32,520 nt of DNA. Source: Candidatus Thorarchaeota archaeon. GTDB taxonomy: Archaea; Asgardarchaeota; Thorarchaeia; Thorarchaeales; Thorarchaeaceae. Below, one piece after another: positions 32,449 through 32,520 of the stretch. Every line of letters starts with the position of its first letter. The first letter of the stretch is position 1. The stretch is taken from contig JAEOUG010000008.1 of assembly GCA_016839445.1 (NCBI GenBank), positions 1-32,520 on the forward strand, given 5' to 3'. The notes under the pieces were generated by a model, which had not been told where the DNA came from, searched no databases, and saw only the letters and a program-made list of their open reading frames with translations. The position numbers and the translations under genes were made by a program.

Positions 32449-32520
32449 ATGAGGGCATGTATAGTAACATTGGGGCATGTTACTTATCTACAGAAAATGC
32501 GCCCCGCTAGCCACCTGACC
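32449..32520 (+). CDS. Start of a plus-strand gene cut by the window edge (tentative)
   Basis: ATG 32449 opens a frame that runs to the last base, 24 codons, beginning MRACIVTLGHVTY. A strong purine run, AGGAGGGGGGAG, ends six bases before it and fits a ribosome-binding site. No domain can be named. The frame is short enough that it could be chance. Confidence 0.4.
   Translation, partial: MRACIVTLGHVTYLQKMRPASHLT

Noticed and set aside
1..32520. CRISPR array, insertion sequence, prophage or biosynthetic cluster
   Set aside because: No direct-repeat series, transposase, integrase or phage gene seen; the BtrH-like gene has no accompanying aminoglycoside genes.

Overview
The window looks like a chromosomal segment of a mesophilic archaeon, most likely an Asgard archaeon of the Thorarchaeia type. 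The evidence is indirect. GC content is moderate (about half). Many genes have archaeal TATA-like boxes 25-40 nt before the start, some placed so that the mRNA would be nearly leaderless. GTG and TTG starts are common. The gene set includes a heliorhodopsin, a F420/FMN-type luciferase-like oxidoreductase, phytochrome-style PAS histidine kinases with an Rcp1-like receiver, an M28 peptidase with Ca-binding repeats, and a Rab/Ras-shaped protein with broken nucleotide-binding motifs. There is no rRNA, tRNA, CRISPR array, transposase or phage gene that I can see. The lineage is an inference and needs a marker-gene search.

Layout. 1-3.3 kb: the tail of a coiled-coil gene, a GNAT-like protein on the minus strand, and two tandem paralogous zinc-less medium-chain dehydrogenases. 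3.5-5.3 kb: three small membrane proteins (two DUF4386-like) behind a promoter with a perfect dyad at the predicted transcription start. 5.4-6.7 kb: a tiny zinc-ribbon gene, a decayed membrane-anchored gene, and an ICMT/PEMT-like methyltransferase. 6.7-10.2 kb: a Cys-rich protein of unknown role, an exported protein, a HEAT-repeat protein and a membrane acyltransferase. 10.2-13.3 kb: an M20 amidohydrolase divergent from an SDR dehydrogenase and a luciferase-like oxidoreductase.

13.3-16.7 kb is the most distinctive part. A FYVE/RING-spaced double zinc finger is paired with a BtrH-like cysteine acyltransferase/peptidase. These are followed by a heliorhodopsin (Schiff-base Lys258, counterion Glu123), a long hairpin, and a CDF metal transporter. 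16.7-23.7 kb: a 763-residue multi-pass membrane protein of no recognised family, two paralogous metallo-beta-lactamase-fold hydrolases (one cytosolic, one membrane-anchored) either side of a small anchored protein, the degenerate small GTPase, and an exported two-repeat protein with a C-terminal anchor.

23.8-28.8 kb: a three-gene phosphorelay whose reading frames overlap by 4 nt at each junction: a PAS/GAF histidine kinase, an Rcp1-like receiver, and a receiver-PAS-kinase. 28.8-32.3 kb, minus strand: an exported M28 peptidase, ammonia-dependent NAD synthetase and a seven-helix membrane protein. The start of another plus-strand gene is cut off at the right edge.

Functionally the region is an accessory mix weighted to sensing and the cell surface: a retinal photoreceptor, a soluble multi-PAS phosphorelay and several exported or anchored proteins. 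No gene for retinal or carotenoid synthesis is present, so the chromophore must come from elsewhere in the genome or from the environment. Links between neighbouring units are inferred from spacing alone.
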